Part shown: positions 20,464-32,735 of the stretch, piece by piece
Numbering within the stretch: the first letter of the stretch is position 1
Layout of the letters: each line of letters opens with the position of its first letter
DNA from: Odontesthes bonariensis
Lineage: Eukaryota; Chordata; Actinopteri; Atheriniformes; Atherinopsidae
Reading direction: 5' to 3'
Assembly: GCF_027942865.1 (NCBI RefSeq)
Contig: NC_134507.1
Coordinates: 34,029,711 to 34,093,710, forward strand
DNA: 64,000 bases
The notes under the pieces: generated by a model
Told to the model about the DNA's origin: nothing
Seen by the model: only the letters and a program-made list of their open reading frames with translations
The model's database searches: none
Position numbers and translations under genes: made by a program

Positions 20464-21540
20464 TAGTGGTGGGCCGTTATCGGCGTTAACGTGCTGCGAT
20501 AATTTGAGAGTCTTATCGGGCGATATAAAAAATATCGCCGTTAATCTATTCTCAAAGTTGGGTTGGGAACTGGGTCAAAATAGGTAGCCTAAGCAAACTG
20601 TGATGACTTTTACCTTGATATTTTAGCTCGGGTGTGGGCTGATGTACTTTGTCTGCCGTTAGGTGTGATTAAAACAGAAGAACGCCACTTTGCAGAAGCC
20701 TGTGCTAGGCAGTTTATGGAGGTCGCTTATCTGTGGGGGATAGTTGACAAAATCTGCCCTGTTGGAACAGACAGCGCTCCTAATATGGTGGCCGCAGGGA
20801 GGATACTGCGCGTGTGGCGCAACAGAGACGCACTGCACACAACGCTAACTCAACAGCAGCACCACCTGGCCCTCCCAACAAGTGCTGAATATGAGAAGTT
20901 GGCGAAGCTAGAGAAACTGCTGGAGCCATGCATGTGAATAAGCTGGTCTGCCTGCTGCGTGTACACCAAGAGCAACCTCGCTGGAGAAGCTTCGCTTGAG
21001 AATTTGCTTTGGTAGCTTTGGTAGCTCGTGACGTCACATTTAGAATGTTCAATTCTTAAAGGCCCCGCGGCTGTGCAGCACCCCCGCGGAAAAAAACATG
21101 AGGAAAGAGAGGGCAGGAACACGAATAAACATGTTGTTATTTACAATTTGTTATACAAGATATACATCACTTTTACAAATTATGTAAAACTACATTAGGT
21201 ACACCTGAGAAGAGCAGGAATAGCAGAGGCAGCTGTGAAAATAAACTAAATTCGAAATAAAATCCGAAATAAATCCGAAATAAAACTTAATTGCAGTGAG
21301 AAAGGGATGCTTGGGGTTACTACACTATTGTATTGAAGCACTCGACACGGCAATTGCAACAGTCTCAGGATTAAACGACTATTGTTTGGATAGGAACCAA
21401 AGTTTACACGTCTGTTTCCGTGAACGCCGCGGATTGTCGGACCCCTGAATGAGCCATTTTAATCTAGATTAATCTAGATTAATTTCAAGATTTCAGTGAG
21501 ATTAATCTAGATTTAAAAAATTAATCTATGCCCACCACTA
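20464..21540. mobile_element. hAT element inserted in (TA)n
   Basis: Ends TAGTGGTGGGC and GCCCACCACTA; both sides continue as TATATATA, so the target duplication is hidden in the microsatellite. Length 1077 bp. It carries a transposase fragment at 20632-20937. The left end has TTATCGG/GCGATA repeats and the right end repeated TAATCTAGAT. Confidence 0.85.
20632..20937 (+). pseudogene. hAT (ZBED-like) transposase fragment
   Basis: 101 codons. VIKTEERHFAEACARQFMEVAYLWGI..CPVGTDSAPNMV resembles the RNase-H-like fold of ZBED/hAT transposases around the catalytic-Asp region (TDSAPNM). It is fused to SAEYEKLAKLEKLLEPC, from a later helical region. Internal deletion; not functional. Confidence 0.7.
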
Positions 21541-22080
21541 ATATATATATATATACCTATATTGAAATTATATTATATTGTATGTATATGTATATATATA
21601 TATATCATACATATGTTATTCCATCACACATAATACTGAGTCATTATATTATATTATATATTATGGTATTTATATTAGACTATTTAAATGTTTTTGAGAT
21701 ATGTATACTTTACTGCTATAGAAATATAGAAAGCTGCAGCTGTTTTGATGTTTGTTCACCATTGTCTTTTTTGTAATGTTGTTTATTGTCAATTGCACTG
21801 TTCAAGGTGGTTTCTCAATGCACATATTTGAAACGCAACTATAAAAGTTGCCAGTGTCTCACTATTTGATTTGTAAGCTATTTCTCTTAATGATGGTCAG
21901 TAGTAGCTAAAGAAGCACCATTTCGATAGTTTAGATTTGTGCACGAGCTGTGGGAGTACAAGAAAAGTGAGCGTCTATCAGCGATTATCATAGACATATG
22001 CACATGTGTCTACTATGGAGGTTAGAGCCTAATTACCGACATTCAAAGATTCAAAAATTGAGACAAATCTTTTGGGGGGT
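21541..22080. repeat. (TA)n and AT-rich repeat flank
   Basis: (TA)n at 21540-21607, then the second copy of the P-element 3' flank (21736-21805). The rest has no recognised content. Confidence 0.6.
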
Positions 22081-22089
22081 ACTCCACGT

Positions 22090-22345
22090 GGAAAATATCC
22101 AGTGAAAATGCCTTGTTGATGTGAGAGGTCAGAGGAGAATGGGCAGACTGGTTCCAGGTGACAGGAAGGCAACAGGAACTCCAATAAGCGCTCGTTCCAA
22201 CCAAGGAAGGCAGAAGAAGCTGCGCTGCAGCAGCAGGAGACCACACCGGGTGCTGCTCCTGTCAGCTGACAGCAGGAAACTGAGGCTCACTGGAACTGGG
22301 CAGTAGAAGATTGGAAAAACGCTGCCTGGTCTGACGAGTCTCCAT
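22090..22345 (+). mobile_element. Tc1/mariner-like transposase fragment
   Basis: Decayed plus-strand coding sequence with GTCAGAGGAGAATGGGCAGA and GATTGGAAAAACGCTGCCTG, the familiar middle part of a fish Tc1-like transposase (ending at TGGTCTGACGAGTCTCC). Numerous stops. A second copy of its 5' 110 bp lies at 23978-24082. Confidence 0.65.
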
Positions 22346-22434
22346 TTCAGTCGCAGTCGATTTAGTGGCGGAACGGAAAAATGACATTTCCGCTATAGTT
22401 CCGCTGACGGATTAAATTAATTTTTGGGTCTATG

Positions 22435-23413
22435 CTAGCCTGGGAATTCCCATGCTGCTTTGCGCTCGATTTCATTCTCACTGCAAAGTCAGCCTGGAAA
22501 CCACCGCCCTTATTTTTGCTAGAGTTTGGGAACCAATCACAGAACGGGGGGGGCAGCAAGACGATGACGACGTCTATGCGCTACACCGAAGCTTGTAGAG
22601 CGTTAATCCAACATGACAGCGGACACAACGTTACCGTTCAATGCAGCCTTAGAAAGTGTTTCGGAGTAGATTGACCCTAGGGTCATTTGAACCGTGACAT
22701 CCAGCCAAGTAGCCCACCCGAAGTTTTTCCGATATTGGCTGAACATCAGCTGAGTTACCGAGTTATCCCGAATAGCTTAGTACAAGCGCTAACGGACCCT
22801 GGCAGTATCTCCAAAATTACCACACTAAAATCACATGTCATGACACCAAACTTCTACAGTTGTACAAATATGGTCTGTACTCACAAAACGATGCATTTGG
22901 AAGTTTGTACATAGTCCAGGAGTTTATTATTATCATCAACACAAGCCTGATAGCTTTTCTGCTGCTAAAGCTTCGTTGACGTCACTTCTGGGAGCTGGGA
23001 GCTTCAAAGTAAGATGAGGGTTGATCTACTACTGTAGACAACAAAGCAAGGCTGCTCAATTTCTCCATTATTAAAATAAATTCACAACTCTACAACATAA
23101 AAATTCATGTAGAATATAGCATATAGGCCTACTTTGTTGTCAATTTGAGTAGCTTAGAGCGCAAGTTTACTTTTATTTTCCATTTTTTTCTTCTTCCTCG
23201 TCGAATTTCTGTCGTCATCTGGTATAAGTGATACAATTGGCTATGAATCGCGCGCAAAGCAGCATGGGAAGAACCTGACGTCATTTGATAGACATTCGTA
23301 GCGCCCAATAAACGGCTCTAGGCATTCGTAAACCACGCCTCAAATACGAGAAAATGCACACCTAGTTCCCAGACCACCATCTCATCGAGATTGTGGACGC
23401 GTCAGCCAGGCTA
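22435..23413. mobile_element. hAT-type MITE, 979 bp
   Basis: Ends CTAGCCTGG and CCAGGCTA, with a perfect 8-bp duplication GGTCTATG (22427-22434 and 23414-23421). Inverted subterminal sequence CCCATGCTGCTTTGCGC (left) and GCGCAAAGCAGCATGGG (right). No transposase. The 80-codon frame at 22432-22674 is not convincing. Confidence 0.88.
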
Positions 23414-23904
23414 GGTCTATGCAGCTACCGGGTCAGTTTGTTCCATTGTGAGACCCCTGTGGAGGCTCTCAATGAAACAAAATAACTGAAATTGACACCC
23501 TTTTTTTTTACCCTTTTTACATAAAAATGAGCTTTGCGAGCGCGTAGCGCTAATTGTTGAGGATGTGCGCAAAGGATGCTCCAAACAAAGAGGCAGCCAG
23601 GATAAACACGTGTATCCATGATCAAAAGCAGGTATATTTCTGCCCTAAGAATGAATGGATAGAATCCTTGGACAACAAGCAACACTTTGCAGCCCTTTTT
23701 CTAGGTTTACATGAAGCTTGTGACACAGTGAATGTTAAAAGTTAATTAGACCTATTAGTGGAGGACTGTCTGAGGGCTCAATGCTGGGACCACTGGGGGG
23801 TCTCAAACTCAAAACAAATGAACTGAAATTTACCATTTTTACGCAAAATGAGCTTTTTACACATGATTAACGTGCGCACCTTCTATAAATATGTCAAATT
23901 GAAC

Positions 23905-24560
23905 GTGTTCATTTCTGATCTGTTGGGATTTTCACCCACAGCCATCTCTGGAGTTGACAGAGAATGGTCCTAAAAACAGAAAATATCCAGTGAAAACGCC
24001 TTGTTGATGTGAGCGGTCAGAGGAGAATGGGCAGACTGGTTCCAGGTGACAGGAAGGCAACAGGAACTCCAATAAGCACCTGCATTCACGGCTGCTCTCC
24101 TCTCCCAACATCCAGGCTCTCGTGCCCTGTGCGCACACACATCCAGCCCGAGAGGCTCCAGGCCCTCCAGCCGGCCCTGTGTACCCACACTTAAGCACCC
24201 CTCCCCGGCTTACACTCCAGTCCGCACCCGCCGGAGCTCCGCGCCCCTGGTACTATGAAACACTTTGAAAATGTTTAAAGTCACCAGGCTGCCTGGTCCA
24301 GGCACACTCACCTGAACTCAAGCACCAGGGATGCTCAGGGTTTCCTGAACATAACAATGAGTTCCCTGTACTCCAATGGCCTCCACAGTCGCAACTCAGT
24401 GCATTTAGGCATGTAGAGGTGACAAGACAACCTGCTGAAGTTCAACCCGAGCATCAGAATGGAGAAGAACGGGGATTAAAGGGACTTTGAACGTGGCATG
24501 GCATTGTTGGTGCCAGACGGGCTGGTCTGCCGGTGCACAGTGCAAGTGTGTGGTGGATAT
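23905..24560 (+). mobile_element. Scrambled Tc1/mariner-like fragments
   Basis: 23926-24082 matches the N-terminal/middle part (TTCACCCACAGCCATCTCTGG...AACTCCAATAAGC). 24345-24405 matches the C-terminal DD34E region (AATGAGTTCCCTGTACTCCA: VLQWPPQS). 24450-24535 matches the 5' part (GATTAAAGGGACTTTGAACG). The order is not that of one element, so at least two copies are rearranged. A GC-rich unassigned block lies at 24083-24250. Confidence 0.6.
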
Positions 24561-24778
24561 GTCTACCTGCCACAGTGCCACAGGATGTGGAAGAGTGTGC
24601 TAATGTGTGCCCCCCATTATGGGTCAGACTGGTGTGTTTCTCCAGATATCCTTTGAGGTGATATTTCAGTGTGATACCAAGGACTGAAATTAGTGACTCA
24701 GTAAATCAGTCATTCTGATAGATTTGAACAATATGTGGTATTCATTTAAGGCTTTGCTGATGATACAAAGTCTAAAAA

Positions 24779-24785
<7 letters not shown>

Positions 24786-24836
<51 letters not shown>
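24786..24836. repeat. (CA)n microsatellite
   Basis: About 25 perfect CA units. Confidence 0.98.
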
Positions 24837-24838
<2 letters not shown>

Positions 24839-25335
24839 ATAAGAAATAAGACTTAATTCTCCCTCAGCAAGAAGACACAGCTTTGACAATTGAGTCTGTG
24901 ATGCCCTCTGGTGCTACACAGAAGCCATTACGGGACACAACTTACAATTTTGATTGTTAACATAATTACCATCTTTTCATGTTATAAGACAGTGATTCTG
25001 GATATTCACTGACCGACCAGCATTGCTTCGCTCTGCAGAAGATGAAAGAAATCCCTACCCTGATAGTTCAACAAAATGGCTGTGTGATGCAGGCTGAAAG
25101 CTACATTAGGATAAGTGATGCAAAATAAAACCCAATGTTAAGTATGACTTTTAGGCGTTTAAGTGTACAACTCATGTAAAAGACTTCTATATATTCATCA
25201 GTTATTTAAAACATTTGTTATTTTTTTATTAATGTTTAACTTACAGTTATAAAAATAAGTTTAACTCATTTTAGATAGCAAGTAAGCAATAAACTTAATC
25301 TCTTTTTTTGGATGGGTCAGTAAAAGGACCAAGTA
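24837..25335. other. No recognised feature
   Basis: AT-rich, no ORF or repeat structure that I can assign. Confidence 0.5.
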
Positions 25336-25338
25336 TAA

Positions 25339-25990
25339 AGCCCTATTCGGACGGGACTAGTTCAATGGGGGGGACGTATGGTAATGTTGGTTAACCAGAC
25401 GACGCCAGGGAGAAGAAATGACCAATTCGGACGGGACAAGAAATCCCTGTAATATTCATCTAACATGGGAGGAGTTTTCTTGAATGTAAAGCATTCTGCT
25501 CCAAAATTATTGTATACAAACGCAGAAGACTTTTTTGTTTGTTTACCTGAATGATAAGTATTACCAAAACGTATTGTACAGTATAACAGAACAGAAGATT
25601 TATTAATTTTTGACCTTAATGTAAAGTACTGTTCACCAAAAGTTTTGCTCAGGATACTTATTTTACCTGAATGTAAAGTATAGTTTAAAAAAAAGGATTG
25701 CACAACGAAACTTAAGTGTCATTTTCTATTTTACACCTAATTGTTTCTCTCTTTAAAAGGATGTGATGACATATTCCGTACTTATTACCGAAGGTCGCAT
25801 TCGCACGGGATTAGTATTACCTATGGTAGATACTCCAGACCGTTTCACAGGAGGTAGAATTCTCGGCAAAGTTTACCGACATACTCCGCTATCTTTACTG
25901 ACATGGCGCGTTCGGACAGGACTAGATTTCCCGGTTATTATTACTTTACCCCAGGTCCCCCCATTAAACTAGTCCCGTCCGAATAGGGCT
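25339..25990. mobile_element. Harbinger-like MITE with repeated subterminal motif
   Basis: Terminal inverted repeats of about 36 bp (start AGCCCTATTCGGACGGGACT). Flanked by TAA (25336-25338 and 25991-25993), a TWA-type target. The motif TTCGGACGGGAC or a close variant recurs at about 25347, 25425, 25799, 25911 and (inverted) 25973. Confidence 0.8.
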
Positions 25991-25993
25991 TAA

Positions 25994-27120
25994 GACTACT
26001 GAACACTTGGCAGAGGCCAAGTACCTATATCCCTGCCAAATGCAGGACCTGATCCAACCACTGACAAGAAAGTACTGTAGTTTAGTTTCTTTCTCTTTGT
26101 CAGCAGATTGTGCGGTACTCTGCCACCACCTACTGTTGAGGCGCTTAGTACTGCAGTCTGTGGCACAAACTACATCTTAGTTGGGCTTCCTGGTGAAATA
26201 AACAAACAAAATTGACATATCTACGCTCTTTTGTGTGTCCCTATTATACTGTAAAATAATCTCTTAGGCTTTGATTATTTGAAAGCTGCAGTTCCTGTCA
26301 GGAGGTGTCACCATGAAGTCAAACCTGGAACCACCATCTGCTTGCAGTATCTTTCTTTGCTGATATTTTACCTGCGTAGAAGTAAAGGTACTGCTGTAAA
26401 ATTCCAGTTCATTCAAATTCAGCACATCACATTTATGGACACCTCGGACGAGCTGTGGAACTAAATTGAAAACATACAGAAACAGTACATATATGTATAT
26501 ACTTTGAAGAATATCAATTCCAAATATAATAGATAAAGAAGGAATGTCACCCACTTACAGAATTGTGAGCATATCAATCAATTCCACCTTTGCCAATAAA
26601 GACATGAGTTTAACTTCTTTCATGCGCCCAAGATACACACAACACTAACTGAAAGAATAAAGTTACATCCTCTCTGCTTTTTGTTTATAACCATCCAAAA
26701 AAGACCTAGTAGCGGTCAATTTCTAGTTCATGCTGGCGGCCACAGACTGCAGTGACAACAAAGTGAACAGTAGTTACATTCTAAACAGAAACGTGGACAG
26801 AGAAACACTTTTCCAGTTTGCTTCGGCATCTTAGTTACAGAAGCATGACCAAGATGCATGAGTTGCCGTCCTCTCATTTACTTCCACAGGCTGCTTGGTT
26901 ACCACTGTCTGCTTATCTAATTTTGGTGACTGAAAAGTGGATGAAAAAGATTTTATGATTGAAACATGAAGAAGAAATAATGAGTAAACTGCTTAGGGGT
27001 AAATGTAGTCTCAATTTCGATGAGGACAGATATTTATGCCTGGATGAGGTATGATACTAGATTTATCGTTGAAATCATGTCAAGGGCTCATTAATCCAAA
27101 AAAAGTTGCAGTCATGGGAA
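25994..27120. other. No recognised gene
   Basis: About 1.1 kb without credible ORF. The frames at 26264-26554 and 26279-26464 overlap each other on opposite strands and look accidental. Confidence 0.45.
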
Positions 27121-28335
27121 TGTGTTGGTGATGGACAAGAGGCTGAGTACTGTGAACTGGTCGTCCCATACATGGCATGGAAACAATTAGTTTCTCTTGA
27201 ATGTCCGAGCCAGTGGCTCAAAGAAACTGAACTAACTAATAAAGAAGACTGACTTTGTGCTGGGTACTGCCCTGGAGCTGGTTGTGCACAGGAGAATGTT
27301 GCAAAAGCTGCTCAACATAAAGAACAACGCTACACGCTCTCTTCATAGTAATTAAAGAGTGACGTGTGTTCTGTCAGAGGCTTCTTCAGCTTTGCTGCAA
27401 CATGGAACGATAGGGGCGGTGTTTCCTGCCAACAGCAATAATTCCATAGCCTAGCAAGCCAGACCCGTACAGCAAATAGCTGTACAGGGGTCTAGTGACG
27501 CTGGATACCAGTGTGGGCGGGATATACGGCTGTCTGTCAAGTTCAACGCCACGCAATAGGATGGCGCAACAACCAATCAGAGCGATGAAGAAGTTTTACG
27601 TAGTCAACGCGACGTGGTTTGTAGTCTATGGCCTTGAAAGCTGATTTCTCTTAAGCTCTAAACTCTGTAAACTTTAGCAACATTTGAAACATTTTCAGGC
27701 GAGAAAGTAGTTGTTTAGACCCCCAAGGTGTTGAAAATCTGACAAAATACCGGCTATTTACAATTTTGTTCCCACGAATTCAGCGCTACAAAAGCTAGCC
27801 GCAGTGAGTAACGCACTTCCGGTTTTGACTGCTCTTGTCCCGTTAACGGAATTTGACCGTTCAAATGCCTTACCGGAGAGTTTTGTCAGCTCTGAAACGA
27901 AGATCGGCCCGCTGTCTCCGGTACATCATGCTCGCAATCGACTGGGGAAAGCCTGTTCGCCGGGCGCAGCCATTGTTTACCTCTCTCTTGAACTTTTTTT
28001 TTTTTTTTTTTTAAACCTCTCTCTGGAACTACACACTGAAACGTCGCACCTCTGTCGTCACTAGGTAGCCCGGCCTCTGACCCCGCTCCTCACGATTTGA
28101 TTGGCTCGATCAACTTTTGATTTGGAACGTTGCAAAACGACCACAAGTGACTAGACTAGCCCCGGAGCAAATTCCATTTGCGGCCGCTAGGGGCGTCTAG
28201 ATTTCTAGGCTAATAATTCCATGCAATGAAACAACAACATTAGAATTTCACTCTTGTGTTGATAAAATATCATTTCATTCTATTCTATTTTATTTTATTC
28301 TATTCTATTTCATTCTATTGCATTCCATTCCATTT
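27121..28335 (+). mobile_element. Degenerate L2 LINE 3' fragment, split by a MITE
   Basis: 27127-27437 is a decayed plus-strand RT C-terminal region (DGQEAEYCELV.., ALELVVHRRMLQK, RLLQLCCNM..CFLPTA), similar in order to the intact L2 at 12545-13180. It resumes at 28222 after a MITE and ends in a (TTCTA)n-type tail (28275-28335). Confidence 0.7.
27447..28212. mobile_element. TIR element, 766 bp, in the L2 fragment
   Basis: Ends TAGCCTAG and CTAGGCTA, flanked by a perfect direct repeat ATAATTCCA (27438-27446 and 28213-28221), close to the 8-bp hAT rule. The interior (27660-27830) shares sequence with 14720-14860 and with the centre of the element at 9100-13310. Poly(T) at about 27990-28010. 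Confidence 0.85.
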
Positions 28336-29825
28336 CAATACAAAACTGGGTAGCCAGGAGGAAACTGCACAAAGGACTGATAGAAAGCTGGAAGTTTGAA
28401 TACAACTGGGGATGATCAGGTACGTGGATGCAAGCATGCTGATTTCAGAACATGTAAAAAGTGAGGGAAGCGGCACCTGGGGACAGGGGAAGGAGACAAG
28501 GACAATGAAGACCTCTTTTAGGTGGAAAATAGCAAGACAGAAGAAAAGAAAACGAATAAAAGTTCATGACCAAATAGGTGAGATGATAAGCCACCTGCAT
28601 CCTAACATGGTACGGTCAGAATGATCACAGATTGAATGGCTTTTGTACAAGAAAAGCCACTTTCAGTCACCTTCAGACAGAAATACTAATACGACACGGC
28701 TATCCAAATAAAACCATCCTGCTGGTCGTTGTTTTATGAAGAGAAAAACAAAGTTTACGGGGACATACTTGGCTTTGTCTTTATAACAATAGAAGACTTT
28801 ATAACAGTGAAGACCATAAAGATGCGCAAAGCTAAATTCAAGAAGTAACATCAAGGAAAACAGACTCATTTTCTCAGTTCTCTGATTTGAGTGATAATTG
28901 TTGTAATGACAAATAAAAGGCGAGAGGTCTTACTTAAGAGTGGACTTAACAGTCTTCTGAACAATAATTGAAGCGTGATGATGAATTGGCACTGCAATGA
29001 AGTTAGCCGGATCTTTACGACTACAAATACTAGTCATGATTGTATTTTAGTTCAATCTTTTTAGTATTTCACTGAGCTGACAAAAGAGCTACTGTAAAGC
29101 AGATATCAGAAATGCACTGCTGATAAAGAGTTGTGTTGCATGAATTGTGACAATGACAAACCCAAGCGACAACCACACAGTAGTGCAGACTCAGTACTAC
29201 TGAGTTTTCCCATCAAAAGAACTTCACTCAAATGCTTAGCCAACTTTACACCACATATGCCATACAATACGTGCCTTAACACAGTACTTAACAGAACAAA
29301 GAGATTCGTGGGAAGTCTTTAAAAGCAGCTTCACAGCGGCGTTCTAAGAGGTTATTCAATTTCAGCTTTCAGTACTATGGACAGCGCAAACAAACAGCGC
29401 TGTCCGTGGTTCTGCTGAAACCCTACTCCCTTGATCCGAATATCTAATAAATTACATGCAACATGCGCAAACATCTTTACAATAACCGAGGATAACCGAT
29501 AAGAGAATAACAGTACAGATAGACACAAAGTTGGAATGGGGCATTTTGTTAGTAACAAATGAGCTTTTTGATCCTGTCAAGGATTTGAAAAGCCAAGCTT
29601 TTGGCTGCTTGATTTTCTAAGACCAGAGATGATATTGAAAAGTTGCGTGCTCTGTGCCTTATAATCCACCTTCGAATTCGACTTCTTTTTCTTTTTCAAT
29701 GAAATCAGAGGCAGAACACGTGTGTAAGAGGGTGACGTCATTGGTAGGAACGCCCTTCTCAGAGGTGTCACTTTGATTTCTGTGTGTCCTGTTTCAGTTT
29801 GTTCTCGAACTTTTTTGGAGAAGAT
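28336..29825. other. Unassigned 1.5-kb stretch
   Basis: No domain recognised. A 70-codon basic frame at 28412-28624 has no similarity I know. A 9-bp hairpin GGACAGCGC/GCGCTGTCC lies at about 29381-29405. Confidence 0.45.
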
Positions 29826-29829
29826 TTAA

Positions 29830-30246
29830 AGCGGCAGTAGGCAACTTTTTTTTAGTCATATTAGCTTGAACTGTCATGGGATTCTGGAAGTAGAATATTA
29901 AATAGGCTGTTTAGGAAAAATAACGAAATCTGTAGCTCCCTCTGAAGCCTGTAATCATGCTTGCAAAAACCGAGCACTCCCGGCTGTTTTTAACCAATCA
30001 AGTTAGGGTGGAGGAATCCTACCTGTCAATCACAGCTTGTGCACACGCTGCTGAGCGTGAGTCTGCCCCAGCTTGTGTGCGCTCACACTGGTGTGAACTC
30101 ATGTGCACAATCCTCGTCCACAGAGGGGGAGGGGTTTGGGGGGCGATTCGGAGCTTGTTAGAGGTTGGGGGAGGGACCTGAAAGTTGTATCAGTTCGAAT
30201 TTTCCGACTTTAGACTCGTTATTTTGAAAACTTGCCGACTGCAGCT
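29830..30246. mobile_element. TTAA-type MITE (left of a pair)
   Basis: 417 bp with ends AGCGGCAGTAGGCAAC and GTTGCCGACTGCAGCT-like, flanked by TTAA at 29826-29829 and 30247-30250. The small 74-codon ORF at 29957-30181 is probably accidental. Confidence 0.75.
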
Positions 30247-30250
30247 TTAA

Positions 30251-31254
30251 AGGGATACAAGGTAATTTAGCGGCAGTATAGAGATCTCTACTGGTCAACC
30301 TGAAATTCTACACTGTCGTAAAAATGCCCGCCTCCCTCCCCCCCAAAGCGCAATGAATGTATGAGACCTCTGACCTATTCGTGCAACCTGGCAGATAAAC
30401 GACAGCGACCATGTCTTCTGAGGTACATTGTCCGTTTTCCCTATGATAATTTGGTTGTTTTGCATGTTTGTATTATACACACCCACTAACTAAACATCGG
30501 GGCGAATGCTGCCGTTGTGTTATTTAGTCAGTGCAGTTAGGTCATCTGATTCACAAGTGTAGACTGCCCACGTAAGATACTATAATCAGAGATTTTCTAA
30601 AGAGAGAACTCAAGATAATATGCTATAATACTGTTGCTGGAGGAAGTGGCCGGGGACGGAGACATCTGGGTTTCTCTGCTCAGGCTGCTGCCCCCGCGAC
30701 CCGATCCCCGGAGAAGCGGAAGATGGATGGATGGATGGATGGATGGATGGACTGTTGCTGATTTTGAATGGGATTCTTCCCTCATCATGGTGTATTTGTG
30801 GAGTGATTCCTTTGTATAAGCAGACACTTACAGGAAAGCACCATCATCACCTGTCTCTTTACGATCTAAAAAACGCAGATCACTATGGTAGATGAACAAG
30901 ATCACGCTTGGAGAAATTTCACAAAGATGGGAAGTGCCAACATCGAACGTTTCATATTCAGTCTGTGAAAGGCAGAATATGAAACGCTTGGTGTTGGCTC
31001 TTCAACACAAGCGAACACATAGCCTACAACTAGCATACAGTACCTAGCTAAGTGCCGTAAACACAAACGACTCTTCTCGCGCATCGCGAGACTTCAGAAG
31101 CGGGTCGCTCCTGCCGAAGTTACATATGGGATTCTCAGCATACAGACCCCTGTTGGGAGCGAGACAGGCTTCATTCGCTTACTATTGACTTGTTTAACCT
31201 TTGGTAAACTCCTGAAGGCTATAATTTTAGGTGAAAATGCTACCTAGTGCCCCT
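30251..31254. mobile_element. TTAA-type MITE (right of a pair), with nested LINE tail
   Basis: Ends AGGGATACAAGGTAATTT and (reverse complement of right end) AGGGGCACTAGGTAGCATTT, flanked by TTAA at 30247-30250 and 31255-31258. The left TTAA is shared with the previous element. Inside, 30640-30751 is a LINE 3' end on the plus strand (GCTGCCCCCGCGACCCGATC... with an (ATGG)n tail). A pre-miRNA-like hairpin lies at 30936-30998. Confidence 0.75.
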
Positions 31255-32735
31255 TTAAATTTGATTATACTGAATCCATTTTTTTTTGGAGACGTACAAC
31301 ATTGAACAGAAATGGCGACCGGAATGTTCAATTTATCATTTAATGCCCCGTTTAAAAAAAAAACAAACAAAAAAAAAAACACGTTGATGCCCACTGAAAG
31401 CGGTGGTTATGTCAGACGAATTCTTGGGTGAGGGTGTTTATGGGAAAGTGGCCAAGTGTAGAAATCTGCACACACAAGAAGTTGTGGCAGTCAAAATAGT
31501 GAGAAGAGACAGATGCGACATGGGAAGAAGAGAACATAAAATCTTAAAAAAGTCAGAGAGCTTGATCTTGAAAAGAACTTGGTTACCTTTCATGAACATT
31601 TCAAATACATGAGTCACGTTTGCTTAGTTTTTGAAAAGCTTGACAAAAGCTTATTGGACCTACTCTACGGAAGGGATTTCATGCCACTGAATGTGTCTGA
31701 GATCAGCGTTATTGCTCAGCAGATGCTGGCGGCCTTAAAGGAACTGAAAAGAATTCAAATGGTTCACGGAGATATAAAGCCAGACAATGTAATGCTGGTC
31801 AACCATCAGTCACAACCATTACATGTGAAGCTGATTGATTTTGGCTTGGCAAGGAATACATCAAAACTTGTTATGGGAACTAACATTCAGGCTCTTGGTT
31901 ACAGGGCCCCAGAAGTCATCCTGGGCCTCCCAATGGACGAAGGTATTGACTTGTGGTCTCTTGGCTGTGTTTTGGCCTTCTTGTTCATTGGCCAAAACTG
32001 GTTTCCTGGGAACACATATGGTTCCATTAGAGCTATTGTGCAGTGGCTAGGGATGCCTCAAGGATTTTCTGAATGAAGCATTGGACAAAGAACTCTTTTT
32101 TACTCTTACCCAGAACCAGAGGGGAACCCTCAGGGCCTTCTAACCTTCAGAGAAGGCCTTAAAAAATTCAGAACAAAAACATATTAGTATTAAATAATAA
32201 TATATGTATACATAAAAAAAACTCAATCACTCTCATTTAATTTAATACAATACAATACATTTAATACTACATTCTCGCTAATCTATGTTCCAAAGTTAAG
32301 TTTACTGTCAAATTCACATCGGCAATGAAAGGGTTACTGTCCTGAAACATACTATCCAATCAGAATCGTCCATCTCTTTCGAAGCAAGATTAACCAGCTC
32401 ATTAATTGGTTAGGACTTCACGCATCTCGGGGAAGGCCAAGCTATGTGTTTTGGTTTGGAGAGTGATGGGAAAATTGACCAATCACGGTTTGATTTGAAG
32501 TTGGCGGGACAAAAAAAAAAAGATCGTAGGCCTTCGTGAAGTCCGAAAAGCGTGCAGAGTGGAGCGGTTGACGTTCAAACTTTTGTGTGTGCGCCAGTAC
32601 TTCCGGTGAAAACGTCCGGTGATTTGACAGCTAGCGTCAGGTTAGGGCCAGTGGCCGTAAACAAAGGTTAACTTATAGCCTAGAAGAAAGATAATATAAC
32701 GTAGCTAAAAAGACTAGCTTTCTTCAGTAGCCTAA

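Noticed and set aside
17200..21850. TTTCTCAATG(T/C)(G/A)C(G/A)TATTTG at 17211 and 21832 as ends of one P element
   Set aside because: Both copies have the same orientation, so they are not terminal inverted repeats. They may be a local direct repeat.
28412..28624. 70-codon basic ORF as a gene
   Set aside because: No similarity known to me, no regulatory context, and length within chance expectation for this window.
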